Origin: Flavobacteriales bacterium UBA1494
Lineage (GTDB): Bacteria > Bacteroidota > Bacteroidia > Flavobacteriales_E > Vicingaceae
DNA: 64,000 nt
Direction: 5' to 3'
Assembly (NCBI GenBank): GCA_905182175.1
Contig: CAJJAT010000011.1
Coordinates: forward strand, 273,979-337,978
In this document: positions 6,778-15,243 of the stretch, in pieces
How positions within the stretch are numbered: position 1 is the first letter of the stretch
How the letters are laid out: every line of letters starts with the position of its first letter
Position numbers and translations under genes: made by a program
The notes under the pieces: generated by a model
What the model was told of the DNA's origin: nothing
Seen by the model: the letters and a program-made list of their open reading frames with translations, nothing else
Databases searched by the model: none

Positions 6778-9213
6778 ATGCTACCTACAAAAAATTACTT
6801 CGTACTTCTGTTCACTTTCTTGTCCTTTACTGCTCACGCTCAAACAAATATAACGGGACAGGTTACTGATACTGAAACAACAGAAGGAATTGCTTTTGCC
6901 ACCATCTTATTTCAAGAGAGTAAAACAGGCATTGCTGCTGACATCGATGGGTTTTTTAAATTCAGTGCAAACTTTAAATCTGAGCAACTGCGTTTTAGTG
7001 CAATTGGTTATAAAAGTAAATATCTGAGCATTGAACAGCTGCAAGTAAGCAACTACTTGGTCACCTTAAAAAAGAACCCTTACAACATTGACGAAGTTGA
7101 AATTTTATCGGGCGAAAATCCGGCACACCGAATTGTAAACAAGGCCATTGATAACCGCAAGCAAAACAATCCGGAGCTGTCGAGTCCATTTTTCTATGAG
7201 TCCTACAACAAAATGGTTTTTATTTCACCTATGGATTCAAACTCGACAAGCAAATTAGATTCTGTTACCATTCGAAGCATTCAAAAAGAGAGCATAGATA
7301 GCTTCCCAAATAGTAAGGTCAGTTTTATCATGGAATCAGTTTCTGAGCGAAATCATTATCCTCCAACAAAGACCCAAGAGGTGATTAAAGAATCAAGAGT
7401 TGCCGGTTTTAAAACACCTTTTATCAACATTTTAGCAACGCAATTACAATCCTTTTCATTGTACCAAGATTATGTCATTGTATACGGCATAAGTTACTTA
7501 AGCCCCATTAGCAAAGGCAGTACCTCAAACTATTTATTTGTTTTAGAAGACACCCTTTTTCAAGGAACAGATACAAGCTTCATTATTTCATTTAGACCAA
7601 GAAAGAATAAAAATTTTAAAGCCTTAGCAGGAGTTTTATCTATTAACACCGACGGCTTTGCAGTGGAAAACTTCATCGCCAAACAGCATGATTCAAGCGG
7701 TTTTCCAGTAAAAATACAACAACGTTATGAATTAGTAGAAAACAAACAGTGGTTTCCAACCCAACTGCACTTGGACATTCTCTTTAGCTCAACGAAAAGC
7801 AAATCAGGTGTCATCGGAAGGGGAAAGTCATATTTGCGAAACATAAGCCTTACACCCAAAGTATCTGAAAAAGAAATTGGGAATTTAGCTTTAAAGATGG
7901 ACGAGAACATCGCTCCGAAAAGCGAAGAAGGCTGGGAAAAAATTCGAGAAATACCGTTAAGCGTAAGAGAACAAATCACCTATTCGTTTATCGATAGCAT
8001 CGGAGAAGCAGAAAACCTGGATCGCTCGATTTTTATACTGAAAGGCTTGGTAAAAGGATACGTGCCCATTGGAAAGTTTAACTTATTATTAAACAAGTTA
8101 CTATCCTTTAATCAATATGAAAACGTTCGGCTGGGCGCAGGAGTAGAGACCGGCGAAAGCCTCTTGGGTCCAATTAGAATCGGCGCTTATGGAGGCTACG
8201 GATTTAGAGACAAAGCTTGGAAGTATGGTTCGCACATACGTTGGATTCCCACATCTGACCGACAGTTTGAAACTAAGTTTACCTATTCAAATGATTTAAT
8301 TGCTGTTGGAAAGGCTAATTTTTTCAGACCGAGCGGAATGTTGTTCTCAGGGGGTGAATTTCAAAATTTTATTAATGACCAATTTGACAACCAAGAAAAG
8401 TGGGAGTCTAGCATTTCCTTCAGAGCACTTAGAGATTTTCATTTTACATTATTTGGGAACCATCAAAAACGAAATATAAATTCTAACTATACCTTCATAA
8501 ATTCAGAAAATGAGGCAATCAACTCATTTACAAACTCAGAAATAGGTGTAAATTTTAGATTCTCATTTAACGAGAAGTTTGGTGAATTTTTAGGGGTCAC
8601 CATGCCGATAGAAACGAAAAACCCAGTTATTAACTTCAAATTCACCAAGGGGGTAGCTACTATTTTAAACGCTGATTTTGACTATGACAAGATTGACATT
8701 AGTTTCTCTAAAAAATTCATACTAAGAAACCTAGGCACAACTTCGCTACATGCAGATTTTGGTTACGTGAATAATGCCCTACCTCTAACGGCTTTATACA
8801 GCTTAAAAGGAATTTTCGACGAGAACGTAAGAGTAGCATCGAGTAATAGTTTTGAAACCATGGCACCAAATGAATTTTTTGCAGATCAGCATATAAGCCT
8901 TTTCTTTCGTCACAATTTTGGGAGCTTGTTGTTTAACAAACCAAATTTCAAACCGGAATTGTTGCTGGTTAGCTCATTTGGCATTGGCAGTTTACGAGAA
9001 AGAGACAGGCATCAAAATTTTGATCTCTCAGTTCCTGAAAAAGGTTTTTTAGAATCAGGAATTCAACTGAATAACTTATATCGAATAAAGTACCTTTATA
9101 AAGGTATTTACTTTGGAATTGGAGCAGGAACATATTACCGATATGGTGCGTATGCGAACCCAGAATTTAAAGACAACATTGCAGTTAAGCTGACGGGTAC
9201 CTTTACGATGTAA
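6778..9213 (+). CDS. Outer-membrane protein with carboxypeptidase-like regulatory domain and DUF5686-type barrel
   Basis: This is an 811-residue exported protein. The signal peptide is residues 1-21 (FLSFTAHAQ). Residues 23-100 form a CarboxypepD_reg-like beta sandwich (ITGQVTDTETTEGIAFATI, GIAADIDGFFKF, IGYKSKYLSI). The middle and C-terminal parts match the DUF5686 layout: AHRIVNKAIDNRKQNNP after the sandwich, then a long strand-rich region of about 400 residues ending in VKLTGTFTM. Relatives are predicted outer-membrane proteins of Bacteroidetes with no proven function, often loosely called TonB-dependent-receptor-like although they lack a plug domain. It is a single-gene unit preceded by a decayed region and the palindrome at 6708. 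The gene is full length and undamaged. Confidence 0.8.
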   Translation: MLPTKNYFVLLFTFLSFTAHAQTNITGQVTDTETTEGIAFATILFQESKTGIAADIDGFFKFSANFKSEQLRFSAIGYKSKYLSIEQLQVSNYLVTLKKNPYNIDEVEILSGENPAHRIVNKAIDNRKQNNPELSSPFFYESYNKMVFISPMDSNSTSKLDSVTIRSIQKESIDSFPNSKVSFIMESVSERNHYPPTKTQEVIKESRVAGFKTPFINILATQLQSFSLYQDYVIVYGISYLSPISKGSTSNYLFVLEDTLFQGTDTSFIISFRPRKNKNFKALAGVLSINTDGFAVENFIAKQHDSSGFPVKIQQRYELVENKQWFPTQLHLDILFSSTKSKSGVIGRGKSYLRNISLTPKVSEKEIGNLALKMDENIAPKSEEGWEKIREIPLSVREQITYSFIDSIGEAENLDRSIFILKGLVKGYVPIGKFNLLLNKLLSFNQYENVRLGAGVETGESLLGPIRIGAYGGYGFRDKAWKYGSHIRWIPTSDRQFETKFTYSNDLIAVGKANFFRPSGMLFSGGEFQNFINDQFDNQEKWESSISFRALRDFHFTLFGNHQKRNINSNYTFINSENEAINSFTNSEIGVNFRFSFNEKFGEFLGVTMPIETKNPVINFKFTKGVATILNADFDYDKIDISFSKKFILRNLGTTSLHADFGYVNNALPLTALYSLKGIFDENVRVASSNSFETMAPNEFFADQHISLFFRHNFGSLLFNKPNFKPELLLVSSFGIGSLRERDRHQNFDLSVPEKGFLESGIQLNNLYRIKYLYKGIYFGIGAGTYYRYGAYANPEFKDNIAVKLTGTFTM

Positions 9214-9336
9214 AAAACTCCCATTAATACTGCTTAACGTTCCAACAAATATGTAATAATTAATAAGTTCACCCTTCACTTTTCCGAATCAGTACAAATT
9301 GTCCTACCTTGGACATCTCACAGTTATCCAAAATTT

Positions 9337-9344
9337 TACCTTTG
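9337..9344 (+). promoter_or_regulatory. Bacteroidetes -7 promoter element for the oxidoreductase gene
   Basis: TACCTTTG fits TAnnTTTG and stands 17 bases before the ATG at 9362, which would give a leader of only about a dozen bases. A TTGG at 9309-9312 is the nearest -33-like motif, but its spacing is longer than usual. Confidence 0.5.
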
Positions 9345-9361
9345 TATCACGAAATGCATCT

Positions 9362-10642
9362 ATGAAACACATTGCCATTATTGGAAACGGAATTTCTGGA
9401 GTTACCGCAGCTCGGCACATCCGAAAACTTTCTGACCATAAAATCACTCTTATTTCTGCCGAAACAGAACATTTTTTCTCGAGAACGGCATTGATGTATG
9501 TTTACATGGGACATATGAAGCCAGAGCATATAAAACCTTACGAAGATCACTTTTGGGCTAAGAATAGAATAGACTTAAAAATGGGCTTTGTTTCTAATGT
9601 AGACGCTAGCAATAAAAAACTACTTTTTGATAGCGGTGAAGAAATGCATTTCGATGATTTGATCATTGCTAGTGGATCAAAACCCAATAAATTTGGTTGG
9701 AAAGGTCAAGACTTAGATGGCGTGCAGGGTTTATACTCTTGGCAAGATTTGGAATTGATGGAGGAAAATTCAGTTAATTGCGACCGTGCCGTTATTGTTG
9801 GTGGTGGATTGATTGGGATCGAAATGGCAGAAATGTTTCTCTCAAGAGGCATTAAGGTCACTTTTTTAGTCCGCGAAAAACGTTTTTGGGGAAGTGTTTT
9901 GCCAAAAGAGGAAGGAGAATTAGTTTCAAGGCATATCCTCTCTCACCATGTTGATTTGCGTTTTGAAACAGAATTAGATGAAATTATTCCAGACGAGAAT
10001 GGCAGAGTAAAAGCCATTCGCACAAAAGATGGAGAGGAAATTATGTGTCAATTTGTTGGGCTAACGGCAGGTGTTGGCCCAAATACTTCATTTTTAAAGG
10101 ACGGGTCAGTTGCTTTGAATAGAGGCGTTTTGGTGAATGACTTTTTAGAAACGAACATTCCAAACGTATACTCCATTGGAGATTGTGCTGAGTTTCACCA
10201 GCACCCAACAGGGCGAAGAAACATGGAACAAGTGTGGTACACCGGAAAAATGATGGGCGAGACCGTTGCACAAACTATTTGTGGTAACAAAACGGCTTAT
10301 AAACCGGGGGTTTGGTTCAATTCTGCCAAATTTTTTGACATAGAATATCAAACCTATGGATGGGTTTGGGCAGAGCCAAAAGAAAACGAAGCCATTTTAT
10401 ATTGGGAACATACAGATGGCAAAAAATGCCTAAAGTTAGTTTACGATATGACCGACAACTCCTTTCTAGCAGCAAACGTTTTTGGAATTCGACTACGTCA
10501 CAAAGTATTAGATTACTGGATTAAACACAAAACAAAGATTAAAGTAGTACTTCAAAATCTAGAAGATGCCAACTTTGAACCAGAATTTTACGAAAACAGC
10601 TTTCCTGAAATTAAGAAACAATTTCAATCACAAATTCCTTAA
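9362..10642 (+). CDS. NAD(P)H-dependent FAD oxidoreductase (pyridine nucleotide-disulfide-reductase fold)
   Basis: This is a 426-residue cytoplasmic flavoprotein. The start is the ATG at 9362 (MKHIAIIGNGISGVTAARH), because the FAD-binding GxGxxG strand begins directly there; a longer frame upstream adds only unconserved residues. The second nucleotide-binding site is VIVGGGLIGIEMAE (about residue 142), and the FAD-closing motif is VYSIGDCAEF. No redox-active CxxC is present, so it is not a thioredoxin- or dithiol-type reductase. It resembles ferredoxin/rubredoxin reductases and the N-terminal half of NirB. The final 110 residues are an extra domain with many Trp and Tyr. It is followed after 11 bp by a membrane polyferredoxin gene, so the likely job is to move electrons between NAD(P)H and that Fe-S protein. 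Confidence 0.83.
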   Translation: MKHIAIIGNGISGVTAARHIRKLSDHKITLISAETEHFFSRTALMYVYMGHMKPEHIKPYEDHFWAKNRIDLKMGFVSNVDASNKKLLFDSGEEMHFDDLIIASGSKPNKFGWKGQDLDGVQGLYSWQDLELMEENSVNCDRAVIVGGGLIGIEMAEMFLSRGIKVTFLVREKRFWGSVLPKEEGELVSRHILSHHVDLRFETELDEIIPDENGRVKAIRTKDGEEIMCQFVGLTAGVGPNTSFLKDGSVALNRGVLVNDFLETNIPNVYSIGDCAEFHQHPTGRRNMEQVWYTGKMMGETVAQTICGNKTAYKPGVWFNSAKFFDIEYQTYGWVWAEPKENEAILYWEHTDGKKCLKLVYDMTDNSFLAANVFGIRLRHKVLDYWIKHKTKIKVVLQNLEDANFEPEFYENSFPEIKKQFQSQIP

Positions 10643-10653
10643 ACCATCTATTT

Positions 10654-12237
10654 ATGAATCAGATAGACAAAGATATAACGATGGTTTCTGGACCACCAAA
10701 AGACATTAACATTACCCAAAAAATTGCAACATTTATTGGCGTTGCCGGTCTACTTATATTGGTATTGGCTGCCTTTAACGTAAACTTTCCAAATAAAGGA
10801 TTGTGGTTAGCCATTGCTCTTGCGTCAATTGCCGGAGGAATTATTCTCTTCTCGAAAGGAGCCTATGGCAACAAACAAGAAGGAATAAAAAATGACGGTG
10901 TTTGGTTTAAAGGAATTAGCAGCAGAGGTTTTGTGGCTTGGGTTGCAGGTATTGCAATGACAAGTTTTTATGTAGTCCTCTATTTCTTTGAAGGCTTACT
11001 TGGAGCAAATCCCGGTGCAGCAAACACAGGCGTTATTTCTCTTTTTGATCCATTAAGTAGAATGTTAAGTGGCAACGATGCAAGCCAATGGTTTGTTTAC
11101 GGAACCCTCTATACTGTTGCAATCGTAGCATTTGGGATTAAATTTATGTGGAAATACCGCAACAATAAATACGAGCGATTAAGAACTTTTTCTGTCATGT
11201 TTTTCCAAACCGGATTTGCATTCATCATTCCAGAATTGATGGCTCGCCTAAATTCAGACACGTTCAAGTTGCCGTACACTGACATAAAAAGTATTTGGCC
11301 ACTGAACTACGGAAATTTTGACCAATACAGGGTTGATGAATACATTAATGCCGGAAATGTTGGTTTATTTTTATTGATTTTTGGCGTTGCATCTATTTTA
11401 ATTGTGACCCCAATTATGACGTACAAGTTTGGGAAACGATGGTATTGTTCTTGGGTGTGCGGCTGCGGAGGGTTAGCTGAAACGGCCGGAGACCCTTTTC
11501 GTCAATTATCAGATAAAAGCACCGCGGCTTGGAAGGTTGAACGTTGGGTAATTCATTCAGTTGTTGTTTTCTCTGTGGTGATGACAACTGCGGTCATTTC
11601 AACTTACTTAGGTTACGATTCTGAAAAATACTGGTTTACTAAAGATACTTTCCTACTTTGTGTTGTCTCCATTTTAACACTTGTAATAGGGCTATTATTC
11701 GCCTTTAGAAGGGACGAGTTAATGAAAGACGCGAAAATTGGAGCGATCGGTTATTTCGCTATTGTTCTCGCTACAATTGGACTGCATTATTCTTCTGCAG
11801 ACAGTATCTTTTTAATTGAAACTGGGTCTTTAAGACAATCATATGGATTCTTAATCGGAGCGGTGTTTAGTGGCGTTATTGGAACGGGCTTCTATCCTAT
11901 TTTTGGAAATAGAGTTTGGTGCCGATTTGGTTGTCCCATGGCGGCAATTATGGGAATGCAACAGCGTTTCTTTTCCAAATTTAGAATTACAACAAACGGC
12001 GGTCAGTGCATTTCTTGTGGAAACTGCTCTACCTATTGCGAAATGGGAATTGATGTAAAAGCTTACGCTCAAAAAGGACAAAACATTGTACGCTCTTCTT
12101 GCGTTGGGTGTGGCGTTTGTTCTGCGGTTTGCCCTAGAGGAGTTTTGAAGTTAGAAAATGGAGAAGATTCCGGAGATAGCAGGTACGATTCTGACCCTAT
12201 TACTTTTGGGAATGATGGGGTGAAGTTGAATGTATAG
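10654..12237 (+). CDS. Membrane polyferredoxin, NosR/NapH/CcoG-like 4Fe-4S protein
   Basis: This is a 527-residue membrane protein with about eight to ten helices (for example ATFIGVAGLLILVLAAF, GFVAWVAGIAMTSFYVVLYF). It has two NapH/NosR-type cysteine motifs at helix ends, YCSWVCGCGG and WCRFGCPM. Near the C-terminus are two ferredoxin motifs, CISCGNCSTYC and CVGCGVCSAVCP, enough for two 4Fe-4S clusters. Such proteins pass electrons across or along the membrane in nitrate, nitrous-oxide or copper-oxidase assembly pathways, but none of those partners is nearby. The upstream FAD oxidoreductase is the obvious electron donor or acceptor. The two genes form a tight operon (11-bp gap). The gene is intact; the physiological acceptor is not evident. 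Confidence 0.82.
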   Translation: MNQIDKDITMVSGPPKDINITQKIATFIGVAGLLILVLAAFNVNFPNKGLWLAIALASIAGGIILFSKGAYGNKQEGIKNDGVWFKGISSRGFVAWVAGIAMTSFYVVLYFFEGLLGANPGAANTGVISLFDPLSRMLSGNDASQWFVYGTLYTVAIVAFGIKFMWKYRNNKYERLRTFSVMFFQTGFAFIIPELMARLNSDTFKLPYTDIKSIWPLNYGNFDQYRVDEYINAGNVGLFLLIFGVASILIVTPIMTYKFGKRWYCSWVCGCGGLAETAGDPFRQLSDKSTAAWKVERWVIHSVVVFSVVMTTAVISTYLGYDSEKYWFTKDTFLLCVVSILTLVIGLLFAFRRDELMKDAKIGAIGYFAIVLATIGLHYSSADSIFLIETGSLRQSYGFLIGAVFSGVIGTGFYPIFGNRVWCRFGCPMAAIMGMQQRFFSKFRITTNGGQCISCGNCSTYCEMGIDVKAYAQKGQNIVRSSCVGCGVCSAVCPRGVLKLENGEDSGDSRYDSDPITFGNDGVKLNV

Positions 12238-12842
12238 TGAGAAGTACTCGGAATTAAATAGTTCTTGGAGTACTAAACGTTAGAAAGTACTTAGAGCGCT
12301 TACAATACTTGGAGTTAGAAAGTACTTAGAGTTAAATAGAACTTGGAGTAAAGGAGTTGGATATCAAAACATAATACTTCGTATTATGACGAATAATGAA
12401 TTTGGGAAAGTTTGAAATTAGAACTAAAAAATTTTCTGTTGCAGTAATTAGACTTTCAAGTTCACTGCGTAATTCTCAAGAAGCTAGAGTCCTAAGAAAT
12501 CACTTATCAAAATAGGCGAATAGTGTAGGAGTAAATTACAGCGAACCCAACCGTTCTAGAAGTAACAGTGACTTTAAACATAAAATTAAAATCTGCGAAA
12601 GTGCCCTTCGATAAAATTTTCAAATACCCTGAGTGTGCGAAGCGCAGCTTTAATTGTGTCAAAGGGCACTTGAGAATCGCTCAGGGAACTTTTACAAAAC
12701 ATCCTCACTGCAATACGTGCAAAATGAAATTAAAATAATGAAACGCTCAACCCTAAATATTTTATTATCAAGCCTCTGTAGGCAGATTTCAACTTCAAGT
12801 ACTCTCAATTCTAAGGGCTTGCTAACTCTAAGTACTTCCTAA
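12238..12842. repeat. Non-coding 605-bp spacer with direct and inverted copies of a short repeat
   Basis: The 18-mer GTTAGAAAGTACTTAGAG occurs at 12279-12296 and again at 12314-12331. Part of the second copy plus the following bases (AAGTACTTAGAGTTA, 12320-12334) recurs exactly, inverted, at 12823-12837, just before the start of the next gene. Degenerate relatives (GAAGTACTCGG, ACTTGGAGT, TTCAAGTACTC) lie between. In the middle, GTGCCCTT (12601-12608) pairs with AAGGGCAC (12662-12669) around a CCTGAG...CTCAGG-type dispersed-repeat segment. I see no gene here. The inverted pair frames almost the whole spacer, as in a small non-coding element, but there is no transposase. Confidence 0.5.
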
Positions 12843-13529
12843 ATGAATATAGTTGTAATTATTCCCGCATTTAATGAGGAAAATGCTGTCGGAAAAGTAG
12901 TTGCTGACATACCTAAGCAATTGATTAGCGAAGTAATTGTAGTGAACAATAATTCGACCGACAAAACGTCTGAAGCTGCAAAGGCCGAAGGTGCTACTGT
13001 GCTTTTTGAAGTAACAAAAGGCTACGGAAAAGCTTGCTTAAAAGGGATGGACTATCTAAAAACTACAAGAAAAAAACCAACCGACATTGTTGTTTTCTTG
13101 GATGCAGATTACTCTGATTACCCAGAACAAATGATTGAGATGGTACAGCCCATTCGAGAAAATAAAGCAGACATGGTTATTGGTTCTAGGGCATTGGGTG
13201 AACGAGAAGGCGGCTCGATGACAGTGCCACAAGTTTTTGGAAATTGGCTTGCAACTAGTTTAATGCATCTGTTTTATGGGCATAAATTCACCGACTTAGG
13301 CCCTTTTAGAGCGATTCGGTACTCGAGTCTTTTAGCGTTAGATATGCAAGACACCACGTATGGCTGGACAGTTGAAATGCAAGTAAAAGCGTTGAAACAA
13401 AAATTACGTTGCGAAGAAATGCCAGTTGATTACAGGAATCGGATTGGTTTTTCCAAGATTAGTGGCACCGTAAAGGGTACTATTCTCGCAGGATATAAAA
13501 TCATAACCACCATTTTTAAATACCTTTGA
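12843..13529 (+). CDS. Family 2 glycosyltransferase, dolichyl/polyprenyl-phosphate hexose synthase-like
   Basis: This is a 228-residue soluble GT-A enzyme with no membrane tail. It starts MNIVVIIPAFNEENAVGKVV, with the family 2 signature, then EVIVVNNNSTDKTSEAA. The metal-binding DxD region is FLDADYSDYPEQ, and DLGPFRAIRYSSL and the C-terminal YRNRIGFSKISGT follow. This resembles DPM1-type enzymes that charge a polyprenyl phosphate with mannose or glucose, or undecaprenyl-phosphate transferases. It is followed after 16 bp by a processive-type glycosyltransferase and then by a polyprenol-sugar-dependent type membrane transferase, so a shared lipid-linked sugar pathway is plausible. The sugar is unknown. 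Confidence 0.85.
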   Translation: MNIVVIIPAFNEENAVGKVVADIPKQLISEVIVVNNNSTDKTSEAAKAEGATVLFEVTKGYGKACLKGMDYLKTTRKKPTDIVVFLDADYSDYPEQMIEMVQPIRENKADMVIGSRALGEREGGSMTVPQVFGNWLATSLMHLFYGHKFTDLGPFRAIRYSSLLALDMQDTTYGWTVEMQVKALKQKLRCEEMPVDYRNRIGFSKISGTVKGTILAGYKIITTIFKYL

Positions 13530-13545
13530 CTTCTCTTACTTCGCA

Positions 13546-15027
13546 ATGGAACTAATCCCCATCATAATTTACGGAATAGCACTGCTATTTATCTTTTGTT
13601 ATAGCCTGATTCAAATTCAGTTAGTAATAAAATACAAGCGTTACCAGAAGCAGCAAAAACTACGCTTAGCGGAACATTCTGACGTTAATTTTGAGCCAAC
13701 TGTTACCATTCAGTTGCCCCTTTTCAACGAAAAATACGTTACTGAGCGATTAATTGATTGCATTGCAGTATTAGATTACCCAAATGGGAAATTAGAAATT
13801 CAAGTTTTAGATGACTCTACGGATGAAACGGTAGAAATTACTAAGAGTAAAGTAGAAGAAATTAGAAAAACAGGAATTGACATCGTGTACATTCACAGAA
13901 CTGACCGTGGCGGATATAAAGCAGGAGCTTTAGCGGAAGGGACAAAAATTGCAAAGGGAGAATTTATTGCTATTTTCGATGCTGATTTTTTGCCTGAAAA
14001 AGATTTCATTCAGCGAATGGTTCAGCCATTTCAGAATGAAAAAGTAGGTATGGTTCAGAGCCGATGGGAGCACATTAACGAACGTTATTCTTTACTTACC
14101 AAACTGCAGGCTTTTGGCTTGGACGCGCACTTTTCAGTGGAGCAAGGCGGCAGAAATGCAGGCCATCATTTCATAAATTTTAACGGAACAGCGGGCATTT
14201 GGCGTAAAGCCGCAATTGAAAATGCTGGTGGTTGGCAGTCAGATACCCTAACTGAAGATTTAGACCTCAGTTACCGAGCACAATTAAAAGGTTGGCAATT
14301 TATTTTCTTGGAAGAAGTTGGGGCCCCAGCAGAGTTACCAGCAGTGATGAATGCCCTAAAAACACAACAATTCAGATGGAATAAAGGAGCAGCAGAATGT
14401 GTCCGTAAAAACTTAGGTAGAGTTCTTCGAGCGGAAGATATTGGATTTGGGACCAAAATGAACGCTATTTTTCACTTAATGAATTCGGCTATATTTATTT
14501 GCATTGTTATTTTAGCTTTATTAAGTATTCCTATGCTGAGCATTAAAAACAACTTTGAAGAATACAAAACACTCTTCTTGGTAGCCAGTTCATTCTTAAT
14601 AACACTTCCTATTTTAGCGTTATTTTACTGGACTTCTATGTCGCGAAATTACACCTCGAAAATAAAAGCATTCTTTCACTTCGCTTTTCTGTTCCCTATG
14701 TTTTTAACAGTTTCAATGGGACTTTCATTACACAATGCTATGGCAGTTTTGGAAGGCTATATTGGAAAAAAATCAGCTTTTATACGAACACCAAAGTTCA
14801 ATTTAAGCAACGATAAAAGTAAAAAGTGGGGTACTAACGTTTACTTGAAAAGAAAAATCAATCCCATCACCATTTTAGAAGTGTTATTCGCCGCCTACTT
14901 CTTTTGCGGAATCTTATTGGGTGTTCATTATGAGGATTACGGTTTAATGCCCTTTCATGTAATGTTGTTTTTAGGATTTGGCTATGTTTCGTTTTATTCG
15001 ATTAGCCATTCGTTTAAAACAGAGTAG
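13546..15027 (+). CDS. Membrane family 2 glycosyltransferase, cellulose-synthase/CslA-like
   Basis: This is a 493-residue protein with one N-terminal helix (IIIYGIALLFIFCYSLIQIQ), a cytoplasmic GT-A domain and four or five C-terminal helices. All parts of the processive D,D,D,QxxRW signature are present: the UDP-binding DD at 89-90 (VLDDSTDE), the DAD metal site at 145-147 (IFDADFLP), TED at 236-238 (LTEDLDLSYR) and QQFRW at 274-278. Relatives include plant CslA mannan synthases and bacterial enzymes called glucomannan 4-beta-mannosyltransferase or ceramide glucosyltransferase-like. It could therefore make a polysaccharide or a glycolipid. It sits in the middle of the glycosyltransferase run at 12843-16566 and is complete. 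Confidence 0.85.
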   Translation: MELIPIIIYGIALLFIFCYSLIQIQLVIKYKRYQKQQKLRLAEHSDVNFEPTVTIQLPLFNEKYVTERLIDCIAVLDYPNGKLEIQVLDDSTDETVEITKSKVEEIRKTGIDIVYIHRTDRGGYKAGALAEGTKIAKGEFIAIFDADFLPEKDFIQRMVQPFQNEKVGMVQSRWEHINERYSLLTKLQAFGLDAHFSVEQGGRNAGHHFINFNGTAGIWRKAAIENAGGWQSDTLTEDLDLSYRAQLKGWQFIFLEEVGAPAELPAVMNALKTQQFRWNKGAAECVRKNLGRVLRAEDIGFGTKMNAIFHLMNSAIFICIVILALLSIPMLSIKNNFEEYKTLFLVASSFLITLPILALFYWTSMSRNYTSKIKAFFHFAFLFPMFLTVSMGLSLHNAMAVLEGYIGKKSAFIRTPKFNLSNDKSKKWGTNVYLKRKINPITILEVLFAAYFFCGILLGVHYEDYGLMPFHVMLFLGFGYVSFYSISHSFKTE

Positions 15028-15147
15028 TTTTCAATAACACCAGAGTTGTCATATTGAACAATAATCGAAATACTACAACTCTTGTCGAAATCATGTCGAA
15101 ACAATTTCCCCCTTATAATTTATACGAACTGAATCAAGGGATATGTT

Positions 15148-15196
15148 CAAACGTCACTGCGAGCAAAGAGAAACGGAGAGAAGCAATCTTGCTAAT
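15148..15196. repeat. Dispersed Bacteroidetes-type palindromic repeat
   Basis: The segment CGTCACTGCGAGCAAAGAG followed by GAAGCAATCTTGCT matches the general form of the CGTCATTGCGAGnnnnGAAGCAATCT repeat that is common in intergenic DNA of Bacteroidetes. The recognition is from memory of that pattern, not from a search. Only one copy is seen in this window. It lies in the 216-bp spacer between two glycosyltransferase genes; I see nothing else there. Confidence 0.45.
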
Positions 15197-15243
15197 TATT
15201 TAGGAAAGAACACTAATTTTAAACTCAGCCATAACAAGTATAA

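Noticed and set aside
11870..12058. Plus-strand short frame inside the polyferredoxin gene
   Set aside because: It is a shadow of the well-supported cysteine-motif frame.
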